Positions 39,590-53,500 are shown, counted from the first letter of the stretch. The stretch is 64,000 bases of DNA from Meghimatium bilineatum (GCA_034231615.1 CM067317.1:20295379-20359378), one strand, 5' to 3'. The notes: a model not told the origin generated them from the letters alone. A program made the numbers and translations.

Positions 39590-39710
39590 TATCTCTGAAT
39601 GAAATTAAACACTTCATATGTTCAGCATAGGACACATTTTGTTGACCCTTGGAAGTGCGAACAATGTGTCCTGAGTAACTTCACTGGCTGTCAGTGTTAC
39701 AGAAAGCACA
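39590..39710 (+). repeat. Dispersed repeat, second copy
   Basis: Plus-oriented counterpart of 21814-21918 (aaacacttcata-g-tcagc, gcgaacaatgtgtcctg). Followed by a (TA)n tract at 39785. Confidence 0.65.
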
Positions 39711-39954
39711 TAAGATGTGTTGTGATTACTCTAGCCAAAATTAATAGGTTTGAATTTTCTATTACCTTGAATCATTCTGTCGCATATATATACATATATA
39801 TATGTATATATATATATATATATATATAAAACTGTCCAGCACTAACCTAACGTAGCTGCTCTTTATTGAGGTAACATTGTTTAATACACTTTTTGGTTGG
39901 ATATCTTGCATATTTTATGCAATGAGTGAAGACCGAAAACACAAAACAATGATT

Positions 39955-40025
39955 GTAGCTAATATTAAATCGACGTTTCAAATTAAAGACCTTTGTCATA
40001 TTTTGCATAAAGCATGTATATACAA
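39955..40025 (-). mobile_element. Penelope-type terminal fragment
   Basis: Reverse complement reads tgacaaaggtctttaatttg followed by aaacgtcgattt, similar in layout to the other terminal modules. Confidence 0.4.
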
Positions 40026-40182
40026 ATAAAGTACGAAGAAGAGGACCAAGTTGAAAAATGGATTGACAACTTAGTGAAATTCTTACAACAGGGGGGCTGA
40101 AATTGGAAAACAAACCATGAGGACAGATATGGATAGAAAGGAATTGTGGATGCAGTATTATTAATTCATTACTAGCAATAGT

Positions 40183-40462
40183 TCTCGCCCTTGTGTTGCC
40201 GGGGCCCGAAAGGGGAGCAAAGAATAGCAACACTGTTTACCTTCCACGCATGTCGTAAATGGCGAATAAGGAGGTTATGGGATGGAGTTGGCTTTCCCAT
40301 CCCATATAGGGTCAGTGACCCAAAGCCATACTGAAGTCGGATGTGTAAGGCCGAAAGGCGCAGATATCGCAGTAATGCTATAAACCATGGCACAACGCAT
40401 TCCGTTCTCCGGACTGCATCCTGCTAATCTGTAGGAGTTTGAGAACGAACGCAGAAGAAGAA
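40183..40462 (+). mobile_element. GAA-tailed SINE-like element, full-length, perfect target duplication
   Basis: 280 bp plus-strand copy closely matching 24182-24457. Perfect 10 bp flanking duplication tagcaatagt at 40173-40182 and 40463-40472. Ends gagaacgaacgcagaagaag. Confidence 0.92.
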
Positions 40463-40479
40463 TAGCAATAGTAAGATGA

Positions 40480-42540
40480 TTATTACAAGAAAATCGTGTA
40501 CACTTTTATCTTAGTGCAATAGAGACCGACCCCGTCAGGACATTGAACTTTTCTATGTTGACGACTGAGCCTTGCACTTTTATCACTTTTACTACGTTAC
40601 GGGTTAAGGATAAACAATTTAAATAGGTATTAAAACATTATCACATGTCTCGAAAACGAAACAAAACTAAAAATGCAGATACACATTATAAACGTATATG
40701 TAATGTACACATTTATAATATAGAATAATATAAATATCCGTCATTAATATGTTAGACACTTCATTTTGTTTGCACAGATATAATTGTCTGTCAAGTGCAT
40801 TAATGTATCACCACTGACACTGCTGAGGCCATCTTGTCCTATTACTTAAGTCTACGTATACAAGTGATGCAATTCACAAATATGTGTGAACAACTTCAAA
40901 CAAAGCTAATTTATCACCACTTACAATTTGTTATTCGTAATTTATTTCTACTTGGACCTTTTTTCTTTCTTAATAAACATATTAAACGTTGACTACTTTT
41001 CTCTGAATCAACATGATATTATTAAATGTTGACTATTTTTCTCTGAATAAACATATTATTAAACGTTAGAACCCATCTGAATAGAAGGTTCCTTCAATAG
41101 GTATTGCACTAAGCCTAAAGCTGAAGTATCTTGGGTATGAAAGAAAGCACTGAAAAGCCACCCAACTGCACATAGGAAGTAAGAGCTAATCGCTCGCAAT
41201 TCCTGGGGTTTTCAAACGCTGTATTAGTTGTGTCTTTCAACGCCATATAAGTGACTACATAAATAACGCTTTGTACTGGACTCGCGTTGGTTTGACAGGC
41301 AGTAGTTGTGCAGAATTCGAGTACCAATCATTTTTTTAAAATCCACCTTCCTCTTCTTCTTCTGCGTTTAAGAATCTTTTGATTTTGCTAGATCTTCAGA
41401 CCAGTCGCCAGGACAAAGACCCCCCAGTCTTCCCCAGATCAGAGCGGCTGCCCCAACCTTTGATGGTTGTTCTGCGAAGAGTCTCTCTTTGTTGTTCTTC
41501 TTTTTATTGTGTCACATGGTACCCATTTTAACGCGTGTATTCTGGTTTCATTCATATTACTTGTTAGTATTACTTGCTCCTTGAAATGTTCGATAGAATG
41601 AACTTGAATATGTAGACTACATACTAGGTCAATTATTACTTGATAACAAAGGCATTCGTCACTTGTGCGTTTATCAGAAACAAAACAATGTTAGCTATGT
41701 CATTCTAGTCTCGGGTCCTCCTAGTGTTATATTGTTGATGTAGGCCTGTATTACATTTGTTATAAAACATTGGGATATTAACAGATTCAAATAATGTACG
41801 AGTTTTCTTCCGTATATGTTATTCCCGAGGGGTGAACAGATGCCACCAATCAAATTTCTTCATACAAGATATCCTGTGCAATTGCCTTAAGTACTCTCCA
41901 ACGGTTCTGTTCTCTTATGCTGATCTACATTTACACATAACCCTATGTTGGAACTTAAGCATGTCGGCAACGTCAGATGTCCAGGTATATATGTCATCTT
42001 GAAATTAAGTATACATAATATTTCAGGGGGTTATATGGTTGTCTTCATTCTGTTCACGTTCTAAACTTTGAATGGGATATGTTGAAGATGTACGAGTATA
42101 ACACTAGTCCATGGTGGGAGAATCACATGATTGAACATGGCGACGAGTAACTATTGCTAAATATAACAAGGTGCCATATCTTAACTTTTGCTAGTTCTCG
42201 TTTGTAGGTTTGTATCATTTGCTCGACATTATTTTTGTGGGATAGACTACGACCAGAGATTATTCAAAGGTACCAAAGCTTGCCAAGGGGGCTCATAAAT
42301 GGTAACTATTTCTAGATAGACCTTATCTATGCTATTTTTCAAAGTTTTATCAGGATTTTTTACTCGAAAGCAGAACTCTTATACCAGAACGCGATGTCAT
42401 GCAGTTTCTCTGAATGTTTAAGACAACTTCTCCCTCTCTCTCTCTACCCACCTCCCCGCCTCCTTCCCGAACCAGTGTAAGTTAGAATTTCATTATTTAA
42501 AATTAATGTCGTATTATCGTTGTTTGCAAATATTGAACAC
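40480..42540. other. Intergenic, nothing recognized
   Basis: About 2 kb with no coding block, RNA or repeat that I can define. A near-duplicate of about 45 bp (gttgacta-ttttctctgaat plus aacat-atattattaa) occurs at 40990 and 41030. Confidence 0.45.
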
Positions 42541-42760
42541 AACTATATAGTTAGTTAGTCGTTGGATCATCGTAACTGCACTTGGAAGAGTGAAGTCCAT
42601 AGGTGCCCAGATCTCTCCTTGAGTGTATCCGCCATTACACGTTGACAGTACGTCCCAGTACGCTGTTGATTGACCATTATTCTTCCTCGCCCACAAAACC
42701 GCTCCTTTCTAGCGACACCTCATTTCAAAGCTTCCTCATTCTAGTCATGGAACAAGAGTC
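42541..42760 (-). mobile_element. I-like LINE 3' fragment, second copy
   Basis: Plus strand agttagtcgttggatcatc and agatctctccttgagtgtat match 33560-33640. Only the extreme 3' coding end and tail remain. Confidence 0.85.
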
Positions 42761-43478
42761 ATCGTCCCTTATACAGTCAACACAACAACAACACGACTAT
42801 ATGCTAATGGTGACCACTGTAATAGTGCAAGCTAAATGCATGTTGGTTCTGACATTTACACTCTTAAGAATCTGGTAGAAGTCTCTTTCCTCTGAGAAAA
42901 GAGATATTCAAGTCACAATCCACGGTCTGGCCAAAATTTAGTACGGAATGCATTACAGTAGAAAAGAATCATTTGTTATAAGTCTCATCGATGACTAACT
43001 ATAATTCTATATTAAATTATATAACTAAATTATAACTAAATTATATACTGTATAAATACATATAATTATACATGTATCATGTGGAGGACATTTGATATAT
43101 AACGTTAAGCATTTACATAAAAGTATTATGTGGGCACCTTTCAATTGAAAACATATTTATTTTCTAATTAAAATAGTCAATTCATGGAGACTGTCTTTTC
43201 TGAATCCTTGAAACTTTTCTGGGGATAAGTGGAACACAGTTTTTGAATCACTGTAGGAAATTATTACTGTGATGTACTTTGGTCTAACAACTTGAAGCGG
43301 CGTATATAAACTTTGATAGATAACGCGCAGTCGATTGTCGCTTCATAGAGTCGCATGTATGTGATCTCTGTTCCACTGGATTAGTTGCAGATAGTGTGCA
43401 ACAGTACTTCGGTTATTGTAACTATTCAACTAACAACCTTTATTTTCTGCAACACCTACGGATATATTTAAGAAAGCA

Positions 43479-43485
43479 TTGACGG

Positions 43486-43520
<35 letters not shown>

Positions 43521-43690
43521 TTAATACTGCTACTACTACTACTACTATTAATACTGCTACTACTACTATTACTACTACTACTACTACTATTACAACTGCT
43601 AGTGTTACTACTTTTACTACAATTCTACTACTACAATTACTACTATTACAATGCTACTGCAGTTGCTACTACTACTATTGAATACTAGCC
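43479..43690. repeat. (CTA)n trinucleotide microsatellite
   Basis: About 210 bp of imperfect CTA/TTA/ACT triplets. It yields a long Leu run in one frame that is not a gene. Confidence 0.95.
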
Positions 43691-43699
43691 TATTACTAC

Positions 43700-44513
43700 T
43701 ATTTCTACTAATCACACTACCACTGCCTTTGGTATTATTATTTGCGACCACTATTCTCACGGTGATATGCACAACAACCCTTGCCACTATTTTTATTATT
43801 TGACTAATAATGTCTTTCTTGTACGAATTAACATATTTAGAACTGGTCTAGTCTCCAAGAGTATTATTTCTATCTATTAACCTTTAAACTTCTAGATAGC
43901 ACATGTCAACAAACATCTCCCTCCTTCTTCTGGCTTAGCTGTTTCTCCCATTTCGTTCCATGTCATACTTTTTCATCTTGACCTGTTTCTATTTCTTCAT
44001 ACTTTTCTGGGTCCTTCTATTCAAAACAATGCCCTTTTGCAATGTTTTAGCATTTTCACTAAATGTATGTTTTACAAACATTCAGACCGTTTCATCTCCC
44101 CTCCTCATAATATCTGTTCAGTTCATGCATGAGTCATTTATTTTTTGGTCGTATATTTAAAAAAAAAAGTAAAAATGGCATCTTATAGCAAGGAACGGCC
44201 CTTTCAATCCCGACGTGTCTTCTTCTTTCGTTCGTCTGAAAGGTGCCTATATCTTCAATTTTGTGTTTTCTATAATGATGACTTTGCTTTGCAGCACATC
44301 CACTGATCTGTAGAGTTTTGCTTTCAGTGTTGTTTTCTCAGTTGTGTTTGCCGAAATGTGTCATTTTCAGCACATTCCTGATGTAGAACGTGTCCAATTT
44401 ATTTATATCTAAGAATATGCCTGTCAAAATTAATGGAGCTCGGGGTTAAGGTAATACTTTTACTCAACCTTCGATGATAACTTATCGTGTTCTATCAAAG
44501 AATTATAAATCTC

Positions 44514-44558
<45 letters not shown>

Positions 44559-44960
44559 TTGATAACGGTAAATTACATACTAATAATAATTTACATAATA
44601 ATTTACATACCTGTGCATTGTGTGTGTTGTCATTGCGTGTGTGTATCTATCGTCCGGTCACATACATCGTAACTTGAGAATACACAAGAAAGACTAATAT
44701 CGTAACTTTTAAAAAAGAGATGCATAGTGGTAGAATTCTGAAAACGTTTTGACTCAAGGTGCTTGGCAAATAGGCACCAGCTGAAGGGACCTCGTTCCAA
44801 TCCCGTCCAATCCTTTTGGTGTTTCTTCTATTTTCTGGTACTATGTAGCTTTTCTACGTTTTTAAGTCACATAACAAGCTCGTACCGAGTCTTTGTTTAA
44901 GATACATATTAAGTTTGTATTTAATTTCCTCTGATTTTCATGTACTTTCCAATGCAAGAG
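43700..44960. other. Intergenic, nothing recognized
   Basis: No gene; one AT microsatellite. Frames of 60-67 codons here are T-rich chance frames. Confidence 0.45.
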
Positions 44961-44969
44961 TTTCACTTA

Positions 44970-45080
44970 AGCGATGTCCACAAATAACGTAAACAATTAG
45001 GGGTAGTGAGGATTTAAAAAAGTTTGACAATTATTGACAAAGGGGTAGGGTTAGCAAAAAAAGTTGACGTCAACAATACT
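44970..45080. mobile_element. MITE relative of 28973-29233
   Basis: Left gatgtccacaaataacgtaa and right gttgacgtcaac resemble the ACGTCA-bearing ends of the earlier copy. Short and diverged. Confidence 0.4.
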
Positions 45081-45959
45081 GTTTGTATACACCAATACAA
45101 TTGTGTGAATATGAAATATTTTTATTAAAATGTGGCAAAATAATTATGTAGTTTTTTTTCGTATTTTTTTGTTGGGTGGGGTGAGGTTGACATAATTATG
45201 GACTCGTTGAATCCACCCGTTCCGTTTGTGTTACGCTGGAGATGGTAAGATGCAGGGCCGTGCCTACTATGATATAGAGAGGCGGCCGCATCAGGTGCAC
45301 CAATCAAAATATATTTTGGGGAAGAATTTCGAAGGAAAACCGGCGGCATTTCTAAGACTTGTACCATACTGAAAAATTATACTGCACGGGTCATGTAGGA
45401 TGTATGATTCTACCTACCTTCTGAAAGATTAATTTGTCTAATTACGTACATATATTTTGCGATAATTGTCCTGTTCTTATAATCTTCAAATTTTCTCCGT
45501 GTAGGCTTACGTTAAAATCTGTCAATTGTGACCAGTTATTTATTATAACATGTTTACATTAATGTGTGCTGTTGTGGGACAGCTAATTAAAGTGATCAGT
45601 AAAATACCGTTTTTATAAATGAATGTTTCCTAGTCTATGGATCCTGGCAAATTGTTTTCGTGCGGATCGCCTAGTTTAATATTTGGTTGCAATTACTTTT
45701 AAAGGACATTTCTCTATGAAAGTTTTCAACACATTAATTTCAATATGAATGCGCGCTTCTACAATACAAGTCATAATAAGTCAATGTAAACATCCGCTCA
45801 GAGAAGACCTTTTTATCTATCGGCAGAAACACACAATGAAACCTTCCTATTGCGTGTCACTACGAGAAGCCACACATGTGTCGACAGCCAGCAAAAAACA
45901 CCAAAGCAATCATATGTGTAATTTCAGTTAGAGTTCTGCCCTTGACTTTAAGTTCGTAG

Positions 45960-46990
45960 GTGGCTACTAAGCACTACGCTGGTCGCAAAGGTCCTTGGAC
46001 AAGACGGACATAATATGGTCAAATTTGTTGAATCTGTCCGCTTCTTTCTAGCTAGTCTCCGCTGTTGAGCTGCTGCATTTTCCCTTATTTTCACAAGATG
46101 CTGCTCCTTTTATATTGCAAAACGCTCCGTAGCTCTGTGCGGTATCATCCTGTGTATCATGGTTTAAGTTAAAGGCTTTCAGTGAGTTATTTAGCAATTC
46201 CCTGTAACGCATCTTTTAGCCATATTGAGAAAGTTTTCCATTCTACATTTCACCATAAAGAGGAGATCTCCCGTGTCGCAACTGAAGCCTGTACTTCTAG
46301 CTCAAGGTGAACGAAATTGTATTATTTTCAGGTATGTCGTAAGAGGCTACTAAGAAAAATTTAGGGATAGTGTAAAATAATTAATCTCATATCTTGTCTC
46401 CATTTCTAACTTTTACCTTCTATCCTGGTATACTGGAACACTGGGTATACTGGATCAATAGACAATAGACCTTCTATCAAATAATCCCTATGAATGACGA
46501 AAAGATACAGGTTAGCGGACATTGCACCTTCGTCATTACGTGGCAGATTCCTAGATGGCGGGGAATCACTGCTGATGAATTAACAAATCTGACAGATTAA
46601 TAATGAAATTATTGTCACAGAAGTGTATGATATGATCCCGGCAGGACGTGGTAATCCTGGAATAGTGGCGCATTGGAAGGTCTCGCTGTGCAGGCAAAAA
46701 AATACACGTATAAACACGCCGTACACATCGATACCGTTGAGACCTTATATAAGTTCGGGTGTTGCCTCAGTTACACAACTGAGATGAACATGTACTTTTG
46801 TTAGAAAGGCTATGGGCTGTCATGAGTTATCTTCTCACAGCTAAAGGAATTGTTTCATCATCACCTTATAGGAGTATCTTTAGTAGTCGATGATCTGGCA
46901 AACGTACCACGTGATCTGTCCAACTAATCCGTGATTGCATCAGAATAGTGTCAATGCTATGATACTAACATAAAACTATACAAAGATAAA
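45960..46990 (-). mobile_element. LINE C-terminal fragment, CR1/Jockey-like
   Basis: Minus strand reads WTDHVVRLPDHRLLKILL (near 46850-46960), then RYRELLNNSLKAFNLNHD (near 46140-46210) and KGAASCENKGK. This matches the R-W-x-G-H-V-x-R-M-x-D-x-R ... R-Y-K-D layout of ORF2 C-termini. Confidence 0.65.
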
Positions 46991-47204
46991 CGGTATTATT
47001 ACGAACAAAAATAACTTTTGTAAAGTGGATGGATAGCTACAATAGCAAGACATCTTTGAGGTTTCTACAAAAATGTCTGTTACAGTCAAGCCGTGATTTT
47101 ACACATTAATCATGTATCGTGCTCATCAAGCACAGGGCATTCACTGAATAATTCATCGATACGTTCTGGACAGTAAGACTTTTCACCTTTATGATTCCCT
47201 GGAC

Positions 47205-47455
47205 AAAGGTTGCAGCGAAGATAGTAATACTGCTACCTACCATGCAATTCATAAGAGGCAGCTAAAATGGCAAACATGGGATTGGCTACCAAACCAGAAA
47301 AATAGTCAAACTAATACAGAAATGCTGCGCTGATGCTGGACAAAAATGTACTATATATCCCTGCTCTTCTGTAAACCTGGTATGTAATATATTCCGTTCT
47401 CAGGACCAAGTCCTGCTAACTGGCAGGAGTTTGAAAACGAGCATACAAAAGAAAT
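47205..47455 (+). mobile_element. GAA-tailed SINE-like element, old copy
   Basis: Diverged: gcagcgaagatagtaatact, catgcaattcataagaggca, tattccgttctcaggacc, ctggcaggagtttgaaaacg. Confidence 0.65.
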
Positions 47456-48049
47456 TTAAACATTATCTGCAAGAAGTATTCAATTTTGTCATCAGAATTT
47501 TGAGTTATGTCAAATATTAACACCCATCCATTCTTCTTTGACACTAGGTTGGCTGTAGAAATGAGATATTGTCTGTCAAGTATTTGGATTGAAAAAAAAT
47601 AAATAAATCAAGTTGATCAAGGACATTATAAAAACTACAATTAAGGCTTATTTTATTGATACAGTTTGAAAGAATAGTGTTGTTTCCTATTCAGTATGAC
47701 TGTTAGAAAATCGAAATAAATGGACTCTGAAAGTTCCGATTCAAGAAGCACACATTATTCACTTTCAAGATAATCTTCACGTATATGTATTGTGCCAATG
47801 ATGAAAAATTGGTACTCGAAAGTAAATCGTGAGAACATGGTTATGTTTGTAGAACTCTGTAGTATGGGAGAGGTATCTGAAGTTGAACTGAATGATAATC
47901 TTGAAACTGAATTTAGATGTACTCTCCTGAGCTTATATGCGTTATTTTCTTATTCTGCGTTTGTTCTTTAAAAAAAAATATTCATGCAGATAACCAAGAT
48001 AAGTTTTTTGGTTATTGGAAAATTATCCGACTTAATTTCAGCGTTTCAT

Positions 48050-48335
48050 GTAACCGAGCCTGTGTGTTTCCGGAGTCGAATAGGCGAGCAAAGAATAATG
48101 ACACTGTTACCTGCCATGCATAACGTAAGAGTTTGTTGGACTAGGTTTTTGGCTAGAGTTTAAATAGAGGTTCAAAGTGACCCAAAATCATTCAAATGTC
48201 GGATGTGTTCGGTCGAAAAGTCCAGATATCGCAGCTGAGCTGTAAATCATGACATGATGCATTTCGTTCTCTAAACTACGTCCCGTTCATCTACAATAGT
48301 TTGAGAACGAAATCAGACGAAGAAGAAGTTACCAC
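48050..48335 (+). mobile_element. GAA-tailed SINE-like element
   Basis: gcgagcaaagaataatgaca, gtcggatgtgttcggtcgaa, cagatatcgcagctgagctg, tagtttgagaacgaaatcag, then a GAAGAAGAAG tail. Confidence 0.8.
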
Positions 48336-48359
48336 ATGCCATTATTATTGTCGCTCGAT

Positions 48360-48625
48360 TTTCATTTCGATTGGTTGATAGAAATCTCAGTGAGAGAAGG
48401 TTATGCGTTTGACTTTCACTTCCATTGGTTGATATAAATCTCAGGGAGAGTGTGGGTTTTTCGTTTAACTTTCACTTCCATTGGTTGATAGAAATCTCAG
48501 TAAGAGAGGGTTTTTCATTCGACTTTCACTTCCATTGGTTGATAGATATCTCAGTAAGAGAGGGTTTTTCGTTCGACTTTCAATTCCATTGGTTGATAGA
48601 TATCTCAGTGAGAATAGGGTTTTTC
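48360..48625. repeat. 54 bp minisatellite with repeated CCAAT boxes
   Basis: Five units of 54-56 bp, each with cattggttgata (reverse CCAAT) at 48371, 48425, 48481, 48535 and 48589. Because 54 is a multiple of three it leaves an open frame with an 18-residue repeat (WLIDISVREGFSFDF...), which I judge to be a by-product. It ends 1.26 kb before the HMIT start. Confidence 0.85.
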
Positions 48626-49019
48626 TACATTACTTCATTAAAAAAAGACATCAAACTTACTAAACATGAATGTTTACAAGAGATTAGAGTTAACAAAATA
48701 CATCTGCCAAATGTGACGATGGTTACAAGACCAGTAGGTAGGGGAAGTGCTTTTTTGTTGTTGAACCCCCATCCCCGTAGGAAATTGTAACATGCCATTC
48801 AGTACAAAAAGCAGGCAATAAAACTGGAATCAAATACCCCCACTCCCGCTCGTAATTTTTTTCTCTCCCCCCCCCCAATATGACTTTTTAAAGTCAAATG
48901 TTGACTACATATTTGTCTTTCGTTATGTAAAACTCATTATTAACCATTTCTAATTTTACAAATATTTGTTTTCTTAATGTATGTTAACAACCGGGTGTGA
49001 TAACCGAGATCTGGACTTC

Positions 49020-49130
49020 TAGTTCAGGGTTCAAAGAATAGGGTCATTGTCTTCTTTCCACGTATGTAGTAGGAAGTGAGTAAGAAGAGATGGGGATGTG
49101 CTGACAATCTGTGGGAAAAGTTATTACTGC
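49020..49130 (+). mobile_element. GAA-tailed SINE-like element, 5' fragment
   Basis: ttcaaagaatagggtcattg and ccacgtatgtagtagg fit the head of the family; the tail is absent. Confidence 0.4.
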
Positions 49131-49881
49131 TCGTCCTGCAATTTCTAACGTGTGTCTTCTGTTAAATGGATAGCTGCATTCCAGTGAACATTGTACATTT
49201 GTCAGTTTGTGGCAGACTCGTAGGTGACGGAGAATGCTATACCTGCTTAGTCAACTATATTAAAGTTTCTATAGTATTATATGAGATCTACTCAGAAGTC
49301 TTTATTACATTTCTAAAGTATTATATCAAATATGCTCAACAATCTACATTACAGTTTCTATAGAATTATATCCGATCTGCTCAACCATCCATATTAAAGT
49401 TTCTATACAGTTTATATAAGATCTAATTAACCGCCTGCATTGCACAGTTTCTTTAACGTATCTCAAAGATTGTTTTGTATTTAATGGTGATTAACCTCAG
49501 ACTCGTATGTCTCAACTTCGTGCTTACTCCCTTCACGTTACATTACCATCTTACATTCATACCTTCACCCAATGCTTCTAGTTTAGCTTTTTATGTCCGC
49601 CATGTCTATTTATGTATCCAAACAATTCTTTTTAAATTTCCCTATATTTGATTCCACTATTTTCCATTAGGATGCATATAATGTTGCACACGATTACATT
49701 AATTAAATTTGACCTAACGTCGTTTCTATTTTTATAGAGCCTAAACGTATCACAACTTCAACGTTATTGTGTGGATGAATTATAAAACTTTAACAGGAGC
49801 TGTGAAAGGATGTGAACAATTATTAGTAATATACAATTTGAACATACTGATTATAAACAACAATAGATGATACAGTAAAAA

Positions 49882-50521
49882 ATGGATGCTAAAAAAGATG
49901 ATGAAAATACTTCCGCAATAAGTGAAAATGAAAACAATGGAACGAAACTAACCACTGAATTACAAAAAGATAATGTGTCGAACGGGGACAATGAACAATT
50001 AACATATGTATCCGAAACCACTCCTAACGATTTGCATACAGACCCATATTTGTTAAGCATCTCAAAGAAAGATAGCTTGAAGGGTCCTTGCAGCATCCAA
50101 GGAAGTGGGTACCACACAGAGGAGCCACAAGAGTACCAAAGTTATTTGGCAGATCATGAACGAATCTCAGTAACGCAGCAACCAAGTATAAAAAGCAATT
50201 ATTTTATATGGAAATTGTGTTTCTTCGCTGCCATTGGAGGATTTCTCTTCGGATACGACACTGGTGTGATATCTGGGGCTATGCTTTTACTGAAAAAAGA
50301 GTTCGATTTGTCATCATCCTGGCAAGAGCTCATTGTCAGTATCACAATCGGCGGGGCTTTTGTATCTGCCCTAATGGGAGGATTCCTAAACGATTTGTTC
50401 GGCAGAAAGGCAGTAACTTTATTGGCAAGTTTAATATTCACATGCGGCGCTGTAGTTCTTTGTGCATCTCAGGACAGGTGGATGTTACTGGCAGGCAGAC
50501 TGATCTTAGGATTAGGAATAG
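49882..50521 (+). CDS. SLC2A13-like: HMIT exon 1: N-tail and TM1-TM3
   Basis: ATG at 49882 in context aaaaATGG. An in-frame tail rich in Asn, Asp, Glu and Thr leads into [39 protein letters not shown] and [13 protein letters not shown]. Ends in phase 1 at donor gtgagt. The start is the first Met of the long frame; no conserved tail exists to confirm it. Confidence 0.95.
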
Positions 50522-53500
50522 GTGAGTGTATGTTTGTTTACGATTTGTCTAGCATTAACCTACGTCTTCATTTTTAACTCGAAATATGCTTTGAAACCTA
50601 GAAAAACTTGATTGTGAGATCTAGAAAAACGTTATTGTAAGATCTAGAAAAACTTGATTGTGAGATCAAGAAAAACGTGATTGTGAGATCTAGAATAACG
50701 TTATTCTGAGATCTAGAAAAAACTTTATTGTGAGATCTAGAAAAAATTTATTGTAAGATCTAGAAAAACTTGATTGTGAAATATAGAAAAAACTTGATTG
50801 TGAGATCTAGAAAAACTTGATTGTGAGATCTAGAAGAACTTGTGAGATCTAATCAAGAAGTTTTGCTTATTCGAGAGTTTCCAGAACCCTACGGAGAGAA
50901 ACTAATAATGACACTGATCTGTCATGCTTACGTTAATATGATACTAAGCAATTGTTGTAATTGATTTCATATTCCATATAGGGTAAAAGAGCATCAGATG
51001 CCATGCTGAAGTAGGTCGTGTAAGGCTGAAAGAAGTACATATTACAACTGAGCTGTAAGCAGTGATGCAACACATTCGACTCTCCAGACATCCTGCTAAT
51101 CTACAGGAATTTGAGAACGAACACATACGAAGAATAAGCAGGAAACTTTGCGAACACACTTTGTCTTACATTGCTGATAGTGTAGCCAATTGTATAGATC
51201 GTTTTCTTGTGTCATACATATTATTCCATCAGTAAACACACTTTGTCTTACATTGCTGTATAGCTAATTGTATATATATTGTTTTCTTGCATGTAAAATT
51301 CTGAGTCTAATTGTGAATTGACACGTTTTCCGTAGGTTTTTAGTCCTTTAAGCTAAGCTTAAATCGTCTACTGCATTGTACTTGTGTGACAGAAAGAAGC
51401 TCTGCACGCAGTGTGACAGTAATTAAACGTTTAAACGTTTGTCTCTCTGTCCTTGACAGACAAGTATGACAGATGAAAGATCTGCACTTCGTTGACAGAA
51501 TAACAAGTGACGATGCTAGTGTCGTCACTTTAGTGTGACAATAGAACAATCTGCATCAGCGTCACAAATAAGTGTGACAATAAAACAAGATGCTTGTCAA
51601 GCGTCTTAGATAAGATCCTTTCTGGAACCTCTGGCCAGGTCTAAACCTGTGGAACTCTTCTTGACATCAAATAATCACAAAGACACTTCTTTTCTCAAAT
51701 ATAAGAACGACTTTTAAAATGAACATCAAATTCAGGAGTAACTGCTATCTCCAAGACGAACGTCATATGAATATAAAAAGTACAACGTGAAAGCATTAAT
51801 GAAACGACTCTAACACTTCCAAATGAATAAGCACATGTTACGGTATAAAATTAATGAGAATAATAAAACATCTCATTTTTCAACTATAATCTCAATTTTT
51901 CCAATACTAGCTCTAGATAGCCCTATGTCTGTACGCGTGGGTTTCACGACAATCGCCTGTGCAGTTTCGGAACTGTTTCCTCAGGAGCGAAATGCGACCG
52001 CCCGGCTCGGCAGTCGATAACCCAATCCCCCTCCTAACTCAACTCCTAAGTTCCTCCAAACTTCCCGAAACTTCCAACCAATCAAAGGCTTTCATTTCCC
52101 CTGAGGAAAACTAATCAGCATTGGTCAATCTAGTCTTACGATAAACCCACGTTGCCTCATACCAACTTCAGACCAACCAGAACGCTTCTACCTGGTATGA
52201 TTCCCGTCTGTCTATTATCTCACACGTTCTTAGGTAAACAAACGTTGCATTTGATCGTCGCTTGATGCGCTCTTATACAAACACACCTTTACATTTCGTG
52301 TCAGCAGCGTCCGTAGTGACAACATTTACCCAAGAGATGCAATGTATGGCATTTCACGCCGTCAATATCTCGCTATCTGTGAAGGGTTCTCGCTTCTTAC
52401 TGTGAAGCCCCCTGCTTGAATGGTTCTCTATATTGTGAACTGTGCCTACAGGCTTGGCGGCTAGAGTAGGGTGTAATACCGTCACAATCGCAAACATAAA
52501 CTCTGGTGGACGTTTTGAAATGGCCTTCATCTTATAATCTTCTTATGGTCCATGTCAGGTGGCGATGGCTATGATGCCTTTCCACAACTTTATATGTCTT
52601 GTGCTGTCAATCATTTCCGATACCGATGTTCTCTCATGTCGCAAAGTCAAGCTATAAACCATGACACAATGTATTCCGTTTTTATCTGGCCTACATGCTG
52701 CTACTCTGCAGGAGTTTGAAAACGAAGAAAAAAATATAACTATAAAAAAAGACAGAACCACGTTTGAACACTGTCCTGCTACTTCAAATTTTGAGTATCT
52801 TCATTGAAAGATGTTACTTATAGTATATTCTATGCATTATTTTCCACAGGTTTCGCCTCCATGACAGTTCCTGTTTATATTGCCGAGAGTGCACCGCCAC
52901 ATTTACGTGGACGTTTGGTGACCATTAACAACATGTTCATCACTGGTGGTCAGCTTGTGGCCAGCATTGTGGATGGTGGTTTCAGCTATATGAAACCTGA
53001 TGGGTGGAGGTAATCAAATATCATACTTGCTAGTTATAGAATGGTTGCTAATGATGACAGTAAACAATGCTAAATATGTATGTGTCTATAAGATTGATAA
53101 GACAAAACTAATCGCATTTTCTAACGATGCACGGTGTTGAACATGGGATCTGGTGCTGAACACGGGGAATGCAAAGAATGAATAATGAGACACCAGTGTT
53201 GAGCATGGGGTATGCGATCAATGAACACTTTTATTAAGTATAATGTACATCTTATTGTGATGTACGTTCTTTTCAACCGAGGACGTCAGTCCAATTTGAT
53301 TGGCACAATACAATACATCTGTTATATTCACTATCTACATTCAAATTTACTGTCAAGTCTTCATTGACTTTTTTAATTATCGTAGTGCACTTGGTTGAAG
53401 CTTACTTTTATATATAAAATAAATACTGCCTTTTTTCTTATAAACGTGTATTATTTCACTTTAATGGTCAAAATTCATACACTGCGCAGTAATGCATACA

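Noticed and set aside
43479-43688. 69-codon poly-leucine frame
   Set aside because: Pure translation of a CTA/TTA trinucleotide microsatellite.
48425-48790. 121-codon open frame with an 18-residue repeat (WLIDISVREGFSFDF...)
   Set aside because: It is the translation of a 54 bp minisatellite whose period is a multiple of three; two overlapping frames are open and no domain or splice context supports a gene.
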